Shown: positions 9,898 through 18,418, counted from the first letter of the stretch. The stretch: DNA of 64,000 nucleotides from Terracoccus sp. 273MFTsu3.1 (GCF_000383675.1 NZ_KB911824.1:330382-394381); one strand, 5' to 3'. The notes: generated from the sequence alone by a model not told the origin. Numbers and translations are program-made.

Positions 9898-10644
9898 GTG
9901 TTCTACTGGCGCACCACCACCGCTCGCGACGGCGACGCCTGTTCCGTCGACCTCGCCTTCACGGGTCGGTCGGCCGGCCGGGGGAGCGGGCCGTATGCCG
10001 GCCTCAACCTCGGCGGTCACGTCGGCGACGATCCCGCCGACGTCGAGGGCAACCGCACCGCCCTCGCACACGAGATCGACGTCCCACGCGATCGCCTCGT
10101 CCTCATGAACCAGGTCCACGGGGCCGACGTCGTGCAGGTGGACGGGCCGTGGGACGGGGAGCCGCCAGCGGTCGACGGAATCGTCACGCGCGCAACCGAT
10201 CTCGCTCTCGGCGTGCTGGTCGCGGACTGTGTCCCGGTGCTGCTGCACGATGCTCGCGCCGGAGTCGTCGGGGCCGTTCACGCCGGCCGACCGGGCATGG
10301 TCGCGGGCATCGTCGGACGGGCGGTCACCGCGATGCGCGACCTCGGTGCGACGTCCGTCTCGGCGACCGTGGGGCCGTCCGTCTGTGGACGGTGCTACGA
10401 GGTCCCGGCGGAGATGGCACGCGCCGCCGCGGAGACCTCAGCGGCCTCCGCCGCGCGGTCGTGGACCGGCACCCCGGCCATCGACGTGGCCGCCGGCGTC
10501 GTCGAACAGCTGGCGGCGGCTGACGTCGCGGTGCAGTGGGTGCCCGGCTGCACCCGAGAGACCGGCGACCTCTACTCCTACCGGCGCGACGGCCGCACCG
10601 GTCGTTTCGCCGGCATCGTCGCGTTGCGACCGGTGGACGCATGA
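9898..10644 (+). CDS. pgeF: YfiH/PgeF-type peptidoglycan editing or purine nucleoside enzyme
   Basis: Multicopper-polyphenol-oxidase (DUF152/YfiH) fold protein. Family members have been shown to hydrolyse mis-incorporated L-Ser muropeptides (PgeF) or to act on purine nucleosides. 248 residues. Signature residues: LNLGGHVGDDP near residue 38, the metal/active-site segment NQVHGADV (His) near 72, VADCVPVLL (Cys) near 111, GAVHAGRPGM (His; usually AVHAGWRG) near 124 and GPSVCGRCYEV near 160. Note GRPGM where most homologues have GWRG. GTG 9898 lies directly behind a -10 box (leaderless). The stop overlaps yggS by ATGA. ftsZ-pgeF-yggS-sepF is a conserved actinobacterial order. Confidence 0.9.
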   Translation: MFYWRTTTARDGDACSVDLAFTGRSAGRGSGPYAGLNLGGHVGDDPADVEGNRTALAHEIDVPRDRLVLMNQVHGADVVQVDGPWDGEPPAVDGIVTRATDLALGVLVADCVPVLLHDARAGVVGAVHAGRPGMVAGIVGRAVTAMRDLGATSVSATVGPSVCGRCYEVPAEMARAAAETSAASAARSWTGTPAIDVAAGVVEQLAAADVAVQWVPGCTRETGDLYSYRRDGRTGRFAGIVALRPVDA

Positions 10645-11396
10645 CCGGCGCCGAGGCGGTCGGTGACGAGGCGGTCGGTGACGAGGCGCGGCGCGACCAG
10701 CTGCGCGACGGCCTGGCTGCGGTGCGCGAGCGCATCGAGCGAGGCTGCGCCGAGGCCGGGCGCGACCCAGATGACGTCACCCTCGTCGTCGTCACGAAGT
10801 ACTTCCCGACCTCCGACGTCCTGCTCCTGCACGACCTCGGCGTCAGGCACTTCGGCGAGAACCGCGACCAGGAGGCCGCCGAGAAGTTCCGCGAGGTCCG
10901 CCACGCGCTCTCGGAGGCCGGCGCCGCGCCACCGACCCTCCACTTCATCGGCCGGCTCCAGAGCAACAAGGCGGCGCACGTCGCGGGCTACGCCGACGTC
11001 GTCCAGTCCGTCGACCGGACGAAGCTCGTCGCCGCCCTCGCCAAGGGCGCCCATGCCGCGGACCGGACCCTCGACGTGCTGCTCCAGGTGAGCCTCGACG
11101 GCGACACGTCGCGGGGGGGCGTCCTCCCCGTCGACGTCGACGCCCTCGCGGACGCCGTTGCGGCACAACAGCTCCTGGACCTGCGTGGCGTCATGGCCGT
11201 CGCGCCGCTGGGCGCCGACCCCGACGCGGCGTTCGCGCGGCTGCGGGACGTGGCGGACGGCATACGTGCTCGGCACCCCCGTGCCGACTGGATCTCGGCC
11301 GGCATGAGCGGCGACCTCGAGGCCGGGCTGCGGCACGGAGCGACACTCCTGCGTGTCGGCACGGCAATCCTCGGTTCACGCCCGTCACTTCTGTAA
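10641..11396 (+). CDS. YggS family pyridoxal phosphate homeostasis protein
   Basis: PLP-binding alanine-racemase-N-like protein (PLPBP/YggS family), thought to keep intracellular PLP balanced; it has no known catalytic reaction. 251 residues. The PLP lysine is in [12 protein letters not shown] near residue 52. Further family motifs: [32 protein letters not shown] (usually LQVNIS), GVMAVAPLG and [18 protein letters not shown]. The N-terminus carries an exact 15-base tandem duplication (AVGDE twice). Start ATG 10641 overlaps the pgeF stop. The 3' end contains the candidate promoter for sepF. Clustering with sepF/ftsZ is typical of Gram-positives. Confidence 0.93.
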   Translation: MTGAEAVGDEAVGDEARRDQLRDGLAAVRERIERGCAEAGRDPDDVTLVVVTKYFPTSDVLLLHDLGVRHFGENRDQEAAEKFREVRHALSEAGAAPPTLHFIGRLQSNKAAHVAGYADVVQSVDRTKLVAALAKGAHAADRTLDVLLQVSLDGDTSRGGVLPVDVDALADAVAAQQLLDLRGVMAVAPLGADPDAAFARLRDVADGIRARHPRADWISAGMSGDLEAGLRHGATLLRVGTAILGSRPSLL

Positions 11397-11436
11397 CGTC
11401 GTCAACGATCACAATCCGACGTTTTGGGAGTTGGCC

Positions 11437-11919
11437 ATGGCAGGGGCACTGCGCAAGACGATGGTGTACCTCGGACTGAGCGAGGAGGACCAGCGTCACG
11501 ATCGTTACGACGACTACGACGCCTACGACGAGTCCGACCGCTACGACGACGAGACCGAGCACACCGCTGCCGTGACGCAGCTGCCCACGAAGCGGCCCGT
11601 CGCCGCCGTCGTGCGCGATGTCGAGGTCGGTTCGCTCAACCGCATCACGACGATCCACCCTCGCACCTACAACGAGGCCAAGAACATCGGTGAGTGGTTC
11701 CGCGACCAGGTGCCGGTCATCATGAACCTCAGTGACATGGACGACGCCGACGCCAAGCGTCTCGTCGACTTCGCTGCCGGGCTCGTCTTCGGCCTGCACG
11801 GCACGATCGAGCGGGTCACCTCCAAGGTGTTCCTCCTCTCGCCCGCCCACGTCGAGATCTCCGCCGACGAGCCCGAGGCGCCTGCCGCCACGACGCGCGG
11901 TTTCTTCAACCAGAGCTGA
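11437..11919 (+). CDS. sepF: cell division protein SepF
   Basis: Membrane anchor and bundling factor for FtsZ; the main FtsZ membrane tether in actinobacteria. 160 residues. The N-terminal amphipathic helix [18 protein letters not shown] is followed by an acidic Tyr/Asp-rich linker ([18 protein letters not shown]). The globular domain (residues about 65-145) contains [29 protein letters not shown] and [17 protein letters not shown] 11437 has GGGAG six bases upstream. A -10-like TAACGT lies at 11393-11398 just inside the end of yggS, preceded by GGTTCACG. This is similar in layout to the ftsZ region (GGTTCGTG ... CTGTAACCT). Works with FtsZ and is next to yggT/wag31. Confidence 0.95.
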   Translation: MAGALRKTMVYLGLSEEDQRHDRYDDYDAYDESDRYDDETEHTAAVTQLPTKRPVAAVVRDVEVGSLNRITTIHPRTYNEAKNIGEWFRDQVPVIMNLSDMDDADAKRLVDFAAGLVFGLHGTIERVTSKVFLLSPAHVEISADEPEAPAATTRGFFNQS

Positions 11920-11945
11920 GCTCACCCGTCCACCGCCGTGAGCGC

Positions 11946-11984
11946 GAACCGGGGTCACAGAACCATCGACCTGGGCCCCGGTTC
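11946..11984 (+). repeat. 9-bp inverted repeat between sepF and yggT
   Basis: GAACCGGGG (11946-11954) and CCCCGGTTC (11976-11984) are perfect complements with a 21-base spacer. It could be a weak terminator for sepF or a regulatory site for yggT. There is no U tract. Confidence 0.5.
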
Positions 11985-12019
11985 ACACTCTTGCCCCGAC
12001 ATCAGGGACACTGACCGAC

Positions 12020-12304
12020 ATGGACGCGTTCTGGACGATCTACGGGGTGGTGGTCTTCACCTTCTTCATCGCCCTCATCGGCCGCTTCGTCATCGACTGG
12101 GTGCAGGTCCTGGCCCGGTCCTGGCGACCCACCGGGGTCGTCCTGGTCCTCGCCGAGGCCGTCTACACCGTGACCGACCCGCCCCTGCGCGCCCTGCGCA
12201 AGGTCATCCCGTCACCGAGCCTCGGTGGCGTCCGACTCGACCTCAGCTTCCTTGTCCTGATGTTGCTGACCTCTCTCGCTCTCAACGTGCCGAGCTTCTT
12301 CTGA
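12020..12304 (+). CDS. YggT family membrane protein
   Basis: Small integral membrane protein of unknown biochemical function found in division loci across bacteria. 94 residues. Two long hydrophobic helices (IYGVVVFTFFIALIGRFVI and LDLSFLVLMLLTSLAL) frame a conserved central stretch AVYTVTDPPLRALRKVIP. That stretch matches the YggT signature (TDP.L...R..IP). ATG 12020 has no Shine-Dalgarno. GACACT seven bases upstream could be a -10 box, giving a leaderless mRNA. Position between sepF and wag31 is the standard actinobacterial arrangement. Confidence 0.93.
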   Translation: MDAFWTIYGVVVFTFFIALIGRFVIDWVQVLARSWRPTGVVLVLAEAVYTVTDPPLRALRKVIPSPSLGGVRLDLSFLVLMLLTSLALNVPSFF

Positions 12305-12372
12305 CCGACCGGCAGTCACCTCTCCCGCACCATGCGGGTGGGTGTGCACACGCCGACCGGTGAGCATGGCTT

Positions 12373-12406
12373 TGGTTCGTGACCGGAACGTTAGATACCG
12401 TTGACC
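12373..12406 (+). promoter_or_regulatory. candidate wag31 promoter region
   Basis: Contains TGGTTCGTGACC (12373-12384), the same 12-mer as in front of ftsZ, then TAGATA (12392-12397, TANNNT-like) and TTGACC (12401-12406, -35-like). Which hexamers are used cannot be decided by eye. Confidence 0.4.
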
Positions 12407-12436
12407 CGAACCATTACGTCTGTATCGAGGTGACAC

Positions 12437-13663
12437 ATGGCGCTTACGCCTGAACAGGTGCTCAACAAGCACTTCCAGACCACGCAGTTCCGTCGTGGCT
12501 ACGAGGAGCGGGACGTTGACGACTTCCTGGACGAGATCGTGGCGGAGATGCGTTCGCTCATCGAGCAGCGTGACGACTACCTGAAGCAGCTCAACGACTG
12601 CCGCGCGAGCAAGAACCAGTCGGCCGTGCGTGCCGACGGTGCGACGGCGGCCATGCCGGCCGTCGGCCGTCCCGGTGACGACGCCAAGCTCGGCGGCCTC
12701 ACCGCGAAGATCCAGGACGCGGAGCGTGCCTTCAAGGCCGCCACCGACCGCGCGGCCAAGGCCAAGGCCGACGCCGAGAACGCCGAGCGGGTCGCCAAGG
12801 AGCGCATCGACCGCGCCAAGGCCGAGGCCGAGCGGGCCGAGGCGGCCGCCAAGTCCGCCGTCGACTCGCAGGCGCTCAACGACGCGCAGGCCAAGCTCAA
12901 CGGCCTCAACTCCCAGGTCGCCGACGCCGAGGGCAAGCTCACCAAGGCGCAGGAGAACGCCCGCGCCGCCGAGGAGCGGGCCGCCAAGGCCCAGGCCGAC
13001 GCCGAGGCTGCCGCGGCCACCGCCGCACGACTGCGCGAGGAGGCCGCCAAGGCGCCGACTCCGGCTCCGGCCGCAGCTGCTGCTGCCGCTCCGGCCGCAG
13101 CCGCCGCGACGGGCAACGTCGACGCCGCGGGGGTCATCGCCCTCGCCCAGCGCCTGCACGACGAGCACGTGGCCGCCGGCGAGACCCGTCGCGACGAGCT
13201 CATCTCCGAGGCCGAGAACCGCCACCGCGAGCTGCTCGCCGCGGCGCAGGCTCGCCATGACGACCTCATCAACACCGGTCAGAGCCGTCACGACGAGGCC
13301 ACCCAGCAGGCTGAGCAGATCTCGGCCGCGGCCGCGGCCCAGCGTGAGCAGATGATCGCCGAGGCCACCTCGCAGCGCGACCAGATGATCGCGGAGGCGA
13401 CGTCCAAGCGCGACGAGATGCTCACCGAGGCCCGCGAGCGGGCCACCGGGATGGTCGCCGAGGCACAGCAGAAGAAGGCGGCCCTGCTCGAGGAGCTCGA
13501 CAAGCAGAAGGGCCTGCTCGACCGCAAGATCGCCGAGCTGCGTGGCTTCGAGAAGAACTACCGCAGCAACCTCAAGTCCTACATCGAGGGCCAGCTGCAC
13601 GACCTCGACTCGAGCGTCCAGGAGCCGGCGCACGCCGGTGCCGGAGACGGCAACCAGGGCTGA
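12437..13663 (+). CDS. wag31: polar growth protein DivIVA/Wag31
   Basis: Coiled-coil scaffold that marks negatively curved membrane at poles and septum and directs apical wall growth in actinobacteria. 408 residues, longer than mycobacterial Wag31 (about 260). N-terminal DivIVA lipid-binding domain MALTPEQVLNKHFQTTQFRR ... DVDDFLDEI. A first Ala/Lys/Glu coiled coil covers roughly residues 80-205, then an Ala/Pro-rich hinge (APTPAPAAAAAAAPAAAAA). A second coiled coil has imperfect 10-residue tandem repeats (REQMIAEATS, RDQMIAEATS, RDEMLTEARE) at about residues 295-330. Shine-Dalgarno GAGGTG precedes ATG 12437. Monocistronic between its own promoter and a hairpin terminator. Confidence 0.95.
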   Translation: MALTPEQVLNKHFQTTQFRRGYEERDVDDFLDEIVAEMRSLIEQRDDYLKQLNDCRASKNQSAVRADGATAAMPAVGRPGDDAKLGGLTAKIQDAERAFKAATDRAAKAKADAENAERVAKERIDRAKAEAERAEAAAKSAVDSQALNDAQAKLNGLNSQVADAEGKLTKAQENARAAEERAAKAQADAEAAAATAARLREEAAKAPTPAPAAAAAAAPAAAAATGNVDAAGVIALAQRLHDEHVAAGETRRDELISEAENRHRELLAAAQARHDDLINTGQSRHDEATQQAEQISAAAAAQREQMIAEATSQRDQMIAEATSKRDEMLTEARERATGMVAEAQQKKAALLEELDKQKGLLDRKIAELRGFEKNYRSNLKSYIEGQLHDLDSSVQEPAHAGAGDGNQG

Positions 13664-13686
13664 GTCCCACCTCGAACAGACGCACA

Positions 13687-13718
13687 CAGGCCGTCCGGGC
13701 ATCGTCCCGGGCGGCCTG
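13687..13718 (+). terminator. wag31 terminator hairpin
   Basis: CAGGCCGTCCGGG / CCCGGGCGGCCTG, 12 of 13 pairs, six-base loop, 23 bases behind the wag31 stop; no U tract. Confidence 0.75.
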
Positions 13719-13765
13719 AGGTGTATCCGAAGGACGAACACTTCGCCCGCATAAGCGTTTCGCGT

Positions 13766-13794
13766 TTGTGCACGACCCGTGCGGGGCTTATTGT
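13766..13794 (+). promoter_or_regulatory. SigA-like promoter for the DksA-like gene
   Basis: TTGTGC (13766-13771), 17-base spacer, TATTGT (13789-13794). It predicts a start near 13801 and a leader of about 39 bases with Shine-Dalgarno GGAGGG before ATG 13840. A GGGGCT/AGCCCC inverted repeat overlaps the -10 box. Confidence 0.55.
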
Positions 13795-13839
13795 CAGCCC
13801 CACTTGTCAGCGTCGACGGCTTGAGCGACGGAGGGTCTG

Positions 13840-14979
13840 ATGGCGGCGAAGAAGACGGCAGCGGTGACAACCGCGGCCAAGCGGGCCACCGCGAGCAGGG
13901 CGACGGGCGCAGCCAGGAAGGCAGCGCCTGCGGCGAAGACTGCGACGAAGCCCGCGACCGCGAGCAGGACCGCGACGAAGACGGCCACGAAGACGGCCAC
14001 GAAGGCTGCGCCCTCGAAGAAGCCTGCGACGAAGACCGCGTCCACGGCGTCGTCTGCGAAGAAGGCTGCGACCAAGGCCTCGCCGGTGAAGAAGGCCACG
14101 ACCAGGGCCGTCCCCGCGAAGAAGGCGGCGACGAAGGCGGCGCCGGTCAAGAAGGCCGCGACCAAGTCTGCGACGAAGACCGCACCGGCCAAGAAGGCCG
14201 TGACGAAGACGGCTCCCGCGAAGAAGGCCGCGACCAAGGCCACGCCCGCGACGAAGACGGCGACCAAGGCGGCCGTGAAGCGGGCCGCGACGGGCGCGCC
14301 AGCGAAGAAGACGGCGACGAAGGCTGCGACGAAGGCCGCGACAAAGGCCGCGCCCGTCAAGAAGTCCGCTCCGGCGGCTGGAAGCACCACCAGGTCCACG
14401 GCGGCGACGAAGCCGCCCGCCACGACGTCCACCCGTGCCGGAGCCGCGAGCGCGAAGTCCGCTCCCAAGGCCCCGGCGACACGAACCAAGAAGGCATCAG
14501 TGACCACGAGCTCCACGGCAGGCCCCCGCGCGACCACGAAGAAGGCCGCGGGCACCACGAACCGCACCAGCGCCCGCAAGATCGCCGAGCAGCTCCGGGT
14601 CAAGGACGACGAGAGCCCCTGGAGCGAGGACGAGATCAGCGAGGTGCGCGGCGTCCTGCTCGAGGAGATCGAGCAGCACCGCGTCGAGCTCAAGCTCGCG
14701 GAGGACGAGCTCGACGACCTGCTGCGCGCCTCGGGTGACGGCTCGGGCGACGACCAGGCGGACGCCGGCGCCAAGACGGCCGAGCGCGAGCACGAGATCT
14801 CCGTGGCCGCCAACGCCCGTGCGAGCCTGCGCCAGGCCGAGCACGCGCTCGAGCAGCTCGAGGCCGGCACGTACGGCATCTGCGAGAACTGCGGCAACCC
14901 GATCGGCAAGCTTCGACTTCAGGCCCGTCCTCGTGCGACCCTGTGCATGACATGCCAGGAGAAGCAAGACCGCCACTGA
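13840..14979 (+). CDS. DksA/TraR-type zinc finger protein with histone H1-like tail
   Basis: 379 residues in two very different parts. Residues 1 to about 240 are almost only Lys, Ala, Thr with some Pro and Ser, arranged as short AAK/TKTA/AKKA repeats. This is like eukaryotic histone H1 tails and mycobacterial HupB, and is expected to be disordered and DNA- or RNA-binding. Residues about 245-379 form a DksA/TraR module: [16 protein letters not shown], two helices of a coiled coil ([20 protein letters not shown] and [17 protein letters not shown]) with an acidic tip GDDQADAG, and a C4 zinc finger CENCG ... CMTC. Such proteins bind in the RNA polymerase secondary channel. The promoter region and terminator suggest a single-gene unit. 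Function is inferred; the fusion is discussed in the findings. Confidence 0.85.
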   Translation: MAAKKTAAVTTAAKRATASRATGAARKAAPAAKTATKPATASRTATKTATKTATKAAPSKKPATKTASTASSAKKAATKASPVKKATTRAVPAKKAATKAAPVKKAATKSATKTAPAKKAVTKTAPAKKAATKATPATKTATKAAVKRAATGAPAKKTATKAATKAATKAAPVKKSAPAAGSTTRSTAATKPPATTSTRAGAASAKSAPKAPATRTKKASVTTSSTAGPRATTKKAAGTTNRTSARKIAEQLRVKDDESPWSEDEISEVRGVLLEEIEQHRVELKLAEDELDDLLRASGDGSGDDQADAGAKTAEREHEISVAANARASLRQAEHALEQLEAGTYGICENCGNPIGKLRLQARPRATLCMTCQEKQDRH

Positions 14980-14994
14980 CGCCCACGCACGCCA

Positions 14995-15021
14995 CGTCGA
15001 CCCCCCGCGCGGGGGTCGACG
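14995..15021 (+). terminator. hairpin between the DksA-like gene and lspA
   Basis: CGTCGACCCCC / GGGGGTCGACG, 11-bp perfect stem, five-base loop, 15 bases after the stop codon. It ends two bases before the GTG at 15024 proposed for lspA, so it may also affect lspA translation. Confidence 0.65.
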
Positions 15022-15023
15022 GC

Positions 15024-15788
15024 GTGTCCACCACTACCTCGACCGAGACCGTGAGTTCGACGCCCGCCGACGAGAGACGCCCGACGCCAGACCGGCGCAG
15101 GCGACTGTTCATCGTCCTCGGCGTCGTCGCCGTTCTCGCCTTCGCCACCGACCAGGTGACGAAGATGGTCGCCCTCGACGTGCTCGGCGACGGCGAGTCA
15201 CGCCCGTTCGTCGGAGACTTCATCCGGCTCAAGCTCATCGGCAACCCCGGGGCGGCCCTGTCGCTCGGGGCGGGCAACACGTGGGTCATGACCGGCATCG
15301 CCCTCGCGGTGCTCGTCGCGATCATCGTCGTCGCGCGCCAGCTCGGGTCTCTGGCCTGGGCCATCGCGCTCGGCCTGCTGCTCGGAGCCGCGATCGGCAA
15401 CCTCACCGACCGGTTCGTCCGCCCTCCGGGCGGCGGCCAGGGCCACGTCGTGGACTTCATCGACTACAACCGCTGGTTCATCGGCAACGTGGCCGACATC
15501 TGGATCGTCTCCGCGGCGTGTCTCGTCGTCATCCTGGCCCTGCTCGGGATCGGCGTCGACGGCCGCCGCGACCACGGCCGGGCCGCGACCGCTCCCGACG
15601 CCACGACCGACCAGACCAGCGCCCAGCCCACCGGCGAGCGCTCTGGCAAGACCACCGGCGAGACCACCCGCGAGACCACCGGCGAGACCACCACGAACGG
15701 CGAGACCCACATGACGCAGCAGACCGACGGGACGCCGGACGCTTCCGAGACGCACGACGCGCGGCGTCAGGGGGGCGATCATGCCTGA
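15024..15788 (+). CDS. lspA: lipoprotein signal peptidase (signal peptidase II)
   Basis: Membrane aspartyl protease that cleaves prolipoprotein signal peptides. About 254 residues from GTG 15024. Four membrane segments. Catalytic Asp residues lie in GNLTDRF (near residue 127) and NVADIWIV (near 157). Other motifs are [19 protein letters not shown] (usually NxGAAFS) and GHVVDFIDY. Both ends are extended. The N-terminus is Thr/Ser/Arg-rich. The C-terminus is a Thr/Glu repeat tail ([17 protein letters not shown]) of about 75 residues that is not part of the catalytic fold. The start is uncertain: GTG 15024 or GTG 15051 lie after the hairpin, while ATG 14943 would overlap the upstream gene. The stop overlaps rluD by eight bases. 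Confidence 0.9.
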   Translation: MSTTTSTETVSSTPADERRPTPDRRRRLFIVLGVVAVLAFATDQVTKMVALDVLGDGESRPFVGDFIRLKLIGNPGAALSLGAGNTWVMTGIALAVLVAIIVVARQLGSLAWAIALGLLLGAAIGNLTDRFVRPPGGGQGHVVDFIDYNRWFIGNVADIWIVSAACLVVILALLGIGVDGRRDHGRAATAPDATTDQTSAQPTGERSGKTTGETTRETTGETTTNGETHMTQQTDGTPDASETHDARRQGGDHA

Positions 15789-16713
15789 CGTGCGCACGGT
15801 GCTCGTGCCCGATGGCCTCGAGGGCGAGCGCGTCGACGCGGGCGTGGCCCGCCTCTTCGGCGTCTCGCGCACCAAGGCGGCCGACCTCGCCGCCGACGGC
15901 CACGTCGTCATCGACGGCAAGGCGGTCGCGAAGTCCGAGCGGCTCTCGGCCGGCTCCATGCTCGAGGTCTCGCTGCCGCGCGCCGAGGACAGCCCGAGCC
16001 TGCAGGTCATCGCCCAGCCGGTGCCGGGGATGTCGATCATCCACGACGACGACGACATCATCGTCGTCGACAAGCCGGTGGGTGTGGCCGCTCACCCCAG
16101 CGTCGGCTGGAGCGGACCGGACGTCGTGTCGGGCCTCGCCGCGGCCGGCTACCGGATCTCCACCTCGGGTGCCCCCGAGCGCCAGGGGATCGTCAGCCGA
16201 CTCGATGTCGGCACGTCCGGTCTCATGGTGGTGGCCAAGAGCGAGTCCGCCTACTCGCGACTCAAGCAAGCCTTCCGCAGCCGGACGGTCGACAAGACGT
16301 ACCACGCGCTCGTCCAAGGGCTGCCCGACCCGGTGGTCGGCACCGTCGACGCGCCGATCGGCCGTCACCCCGGCCACGACTACAAGTTCGCGGTCATGAA
16401 GAGCGGCAAGCCGTCGGTGACGCACTACGAGGTCATCGAGGCGTTCCGCTACGCGACCCTGCTCGACATCCATCTCGAGACGGGCCGCACGCACCAGATC
16501 CGCGTCCACTTCGCAGCGCTGCACCACCCGTGCTGCGGTGACACGACCTACGGCGCCGACCCCACGCTCGCGGCCCGCCTCAAGCTCGACCGCCAGTGGC
16601 TGCACGCCGTGGGCCTCGGCTTCGAGCACCCGGGCACGGGGGAGTACGTCCACTTCGAGAGCGCGTACCCAGAGGACCTCCAACGCGCCCTCGACATCAT
16701 CGCGACCTTGTGA
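15781..16713 (+). CDS. RluD-like 23S rRNA pseudouridine synthase
   Basis: RluA-family enzyme converting uridine to pseudouridine in RNA; the S4 domain plus position after lspA points to RluD. 310 residues. The N-terminal S4 RNA-binding domain reads [20 protein letters not shown]. The catalytic core contains [15 protein letters not shown] and [14 protein letters not shown] with the catalytic Asp near residue 141. It continues with [21 protein letters not shown] and [13 protein letters not shown] 15781 lies inside the lspA 3' end (8-base overlap), so the pair is co-translated. lspA-rluD is a common actinobacterial pair. Ends at a hairpin shared with the opposite-strand gene. Confidence 0.92.
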   Translation: MPDVRTVLVPDGLEGERVDAGVARLFGVSRTKAADLAADGHVVIDGKAVAKSERLSAGSMLEVSLPRAEDSPSLQVIAQPVPGMSIIHDDDDIIVVDKPVGVAAHPSVGWSGPDVVSGLAAAGYRISTSGAPERQGIVSRLDVGTSGLMVVAKSESAYSRLKQAFRSRTVDKTYHALVQGLPDPVVGTVDAPIGRHPGHDYKFAVMKSGKPSVTHYEVIEAFRYATLLDIHLETGRTHQIRVHFAALHHPCCGDTTYGADPTLAARLKLDRQWLHAVGLGFEHPGTGEYVHFESAYPEDLQRALDIIATL

Positions 16714-16741
16714 CCTTCACCCTCGACGTGAGGGTGAAGGT
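16713..16741 (+). terminator. bidirectional terminator between rluD and the minus-strand operon
   Basis: ACCTTCACCCTC / GAGGGTGAAGGT, perfect 12-bp stem, GACGT loop. It overlaps the last base of the rluD stop codon and lies 9 bases from the end of the convergent gene. Confidence 0.8.
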
Positions 16742-16750
16742 GGTCGCCGG

Positions 16751-17485
16751 TCATGGCGTATGCCGTGTGGCGGAGTGGGCGTCGGAGCTGAACCCGACCG
16801 GGGCGGGGCGCTCCGGGTCCGCCCGGCGCGTGTCCGTCGCCCTCACGACGCGAGACCCTGCTCGCGGACGCCGCCCGATGGCGACCCCGAGCCCGAGCGC
16901 GAGCACGGCGGCGACGGTCGTCGGCCACCACGGCACCGCTCCGCGGGCCGCGTCCGCCCCGGTGCCGCGGGTCACCGGTGCCGCGCCTGCGGCGGCCGCT
17001 GCCGGGCGCGCGACGGGAGGCGGGGACGTCGACGTCGAGACAGGTCTCGTGTCGCCGTGGACGCCGAGGGAGGTCAGCGTCGCGAGGAGCAGGGCGGCGT
17101 CCTTGGGTCGGTGCAGCACGGTCGGCGCCTGGAAGAGGTCCGTGCTGTCGGCGAGGTTCATCGACGTCTCGACCCAGACGTCGGTGCCGTCGATGATGAC
17201 GGCATCGACGCGCCACGGCGTGACGTCGTGGATCAGCCACGTCAGCCGGACCCGCGAGTCCATGAACGAGGCCGCAGGCATCGCGTCACCGGTGGGGGTG
17301 TTGTACGCGTCGAGGGCCTTCTCGAGGTTCGCGTAGGCCAGGCTCCCGGTGAGGGCGCCCGCGGCCCGTGACCCGTCGTAGTCGACGACGAGCACGGAGG
17401 TCGGGCCACCGGCGGAGGCAGGCGGCGCGGCTGCGACGAGCAGCACCGCCGCGACGGCGGCGACGAGAGGGGCGAGTCTGCGCAT
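16751..17485 (-). CDS. predicted secreted, C-terminally anchored protein of the ECF regulon
   Basis: I do not recognise this protein. 244 residues. A signal peptide (MRRLAPLVAAVAAVLLVAAAPPASAGG) is followed by an extracytoplasmic domain starting TSVLVVDYDGSRAAGALTGS. That domain includes WLIHDVTPWRVDAVIIDG and DVWVETSMNLADS. After a Pro/Ala/Ser linker comes one membrane helix (WWPTTVAAVLALGLGVAIG) and a basic tail. Start: ATG at 17485 with Shine-Dalgarno AGGAGAG. Its own promoter (17532-17561) matches that of the sigma gene, so it is probably a direct target of that sigma factor. A surface stress or sensing role is only inference. Confidence 0.75.
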   Translation of the reverse strand: MRRLAPLVAAVAAVLLVAAAPPASAGGPTSVLVVDYDGSRAAGALTGSLAYANLEKALDAYNTPTGDAMPAASFMDSRVRLTWLIHDVTPWRVDAVIIDGTDVWVETSMNLADSTDLFQAPTVLHRPKDAALLLATLTSLGVHGDTRPVSTSTSPPPVARPAAAAAGAAPVTRGTGADAARGAVPWWPTTVAAVLALGLGVAIGRRPRAGSRVVRATDTRRADPERPAPVGFSSDAHSATRHTP

Positions 17486-17531
17486 GGTGCTCTCCTGGCT
17501 CGAGTGGGCCCGCGCGTGGGGCCGACGCCAC

Positions 17532-17561
17532 CTCAACACCGCTGCGGGCGCGGAGGTTCGC
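17532..17561 (-). promoter_or_regulatory. ECF sigma promoter upstream of the secreted protein gene
   Basis: Read on the minus strand: GCGAACC, 14 bases, GGTGTTGAG. Both elements and the spacing are identical to the promoter in front of the sigma gene (19018-19047). It starts two bases behind the anti-sigma stop codon. Confidence 0.75.
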
Positions 17562-17563
17562 GC

Positions 17564-18418
17564 TCACCCCGCCGACCGGGCCACGCGCAGCGCTTCCTCG
17601 AGACTGGTCGCACCCTCGAGGCGGTAGGTCACCTCACCCGCCGGGGACGGCACGACCCAGACGAGGGTCGGCCCGGCGAGACGCGGCGGCTCGGAGTGCG
17701 TGTCCCCGGTCCGGTCCACCCATTCGACGCGGTGCTGCGACCCGAGCCACACCGCCTCGTGGTCGGCCACACGGGTCGGCGTGACCGCCTCCCACACCGT
17801 CTTGAGGTAGCCCCACGACAACGAGCCGACGAAGACGTCGAGACGGGTCGTCCCGGCGCCCGACCCCCACACCAGCTCGCCGACGTGACCGTCGTGCGTG
17901 ACGCTGACGGACGTCGGCGGGCCGAGCGCCGAGGGCGTCAGGATGTCCGCGCCGATGACCTGCTCGGCCTGTCTCAGCGTCACGGCCCTCGCCGGGCCCG
18001 CACCAGTGCCCTCCCCGGTGCTGCTTCCCGCCGTCCGGGACGTGGGCGATGCCGTCGAGGGCGTTGCCGGCGGCGAGGGGACCTCCCGCACCACGACGCC
18101 GCCGATGCGGAGCAGCTCGAGGACCGCGGCCCGGACCGGGGGGACGAGAGCGAGCACGAGCACGACGACGGCCGCCGCCGCCCAGCCGAGCCGGCGCCTC
18201 GCGACACGGGTGGGACGTGCCTCGATGGGCGCCGTCGCCACCGCGTGGAGCGGCCGCTCGGACGGCGGCTCGGCCGCCGACTCGGGTGACTGCACGGGTG
18301 ACTGCACGGCGGCCAGCCGGGCCAGCACGAGCGACGCGAGGTCTGCCCGGGGCGGCTCGGTCACCAGCGTGCGGCCGAGGGCGACGAGCTCGGCCTCGAG
18401 GTCGACGTGGTCAGGCAT
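17564..18418 (-). CDS. probable anti-sigma factor, single-pass membrane protein
   Basis: 284 residues. Cytoplasmic N-terminus of about 75 residues (MPDHVDLEAELVALGRTL...), one membrane helix (LGWAAAAVVVLVLALVPPVRAA). A Ser/Thr/Pro linker follows, then an extracytoplasmic domain containing TLRQAEQVIGADILTPSALG, LVWGSGAGTTRLDVFVG and a C-terminal TSLEEALRVARS. No HxxxCxxC zinc motif, so it is not a ZAS-type anti-sigma. The call rests on topology and on an 8-base overlap with the sigma gene (ATGCCTGA), the usual arrangement for sigma/anti-sigma pairs. The outer domain may sense an envelope signal (inference). Confidence 0.7.
   Translation of the reverse strand: MPDHVDLEAELVALGRTLVTEPPRADLASLVLARLAAVQSPVQSPESAAEPPSERPLHAVATAPIEARPTRVARRRLGWAAAAVVVLVLALVPPVRAAVLELLRIGGVVVREVPSPPATPSTASPTSRTAGSSTGEGTGAGPARAVTLRQAEQVIGADILTPSALGPPTSVSVTHDGHVGELVWGSGAGTTRLDVFVGSLSWGYLKTVWEAVTPTRVADHEAVWLGSQHRVEWVDRTGDTHSEPPRLAGPTLVWVVPSPAGEVTYRLEGATSLEEALRVARSAG

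Noticed and set aside
13860..14560. Dense short repeats resembling a repeat array or CRISPR
   Set aside because: They are in-frame Lys/Ala/Thr codon repeats of the DksA-like protein, irregular in unit length and without spacers.
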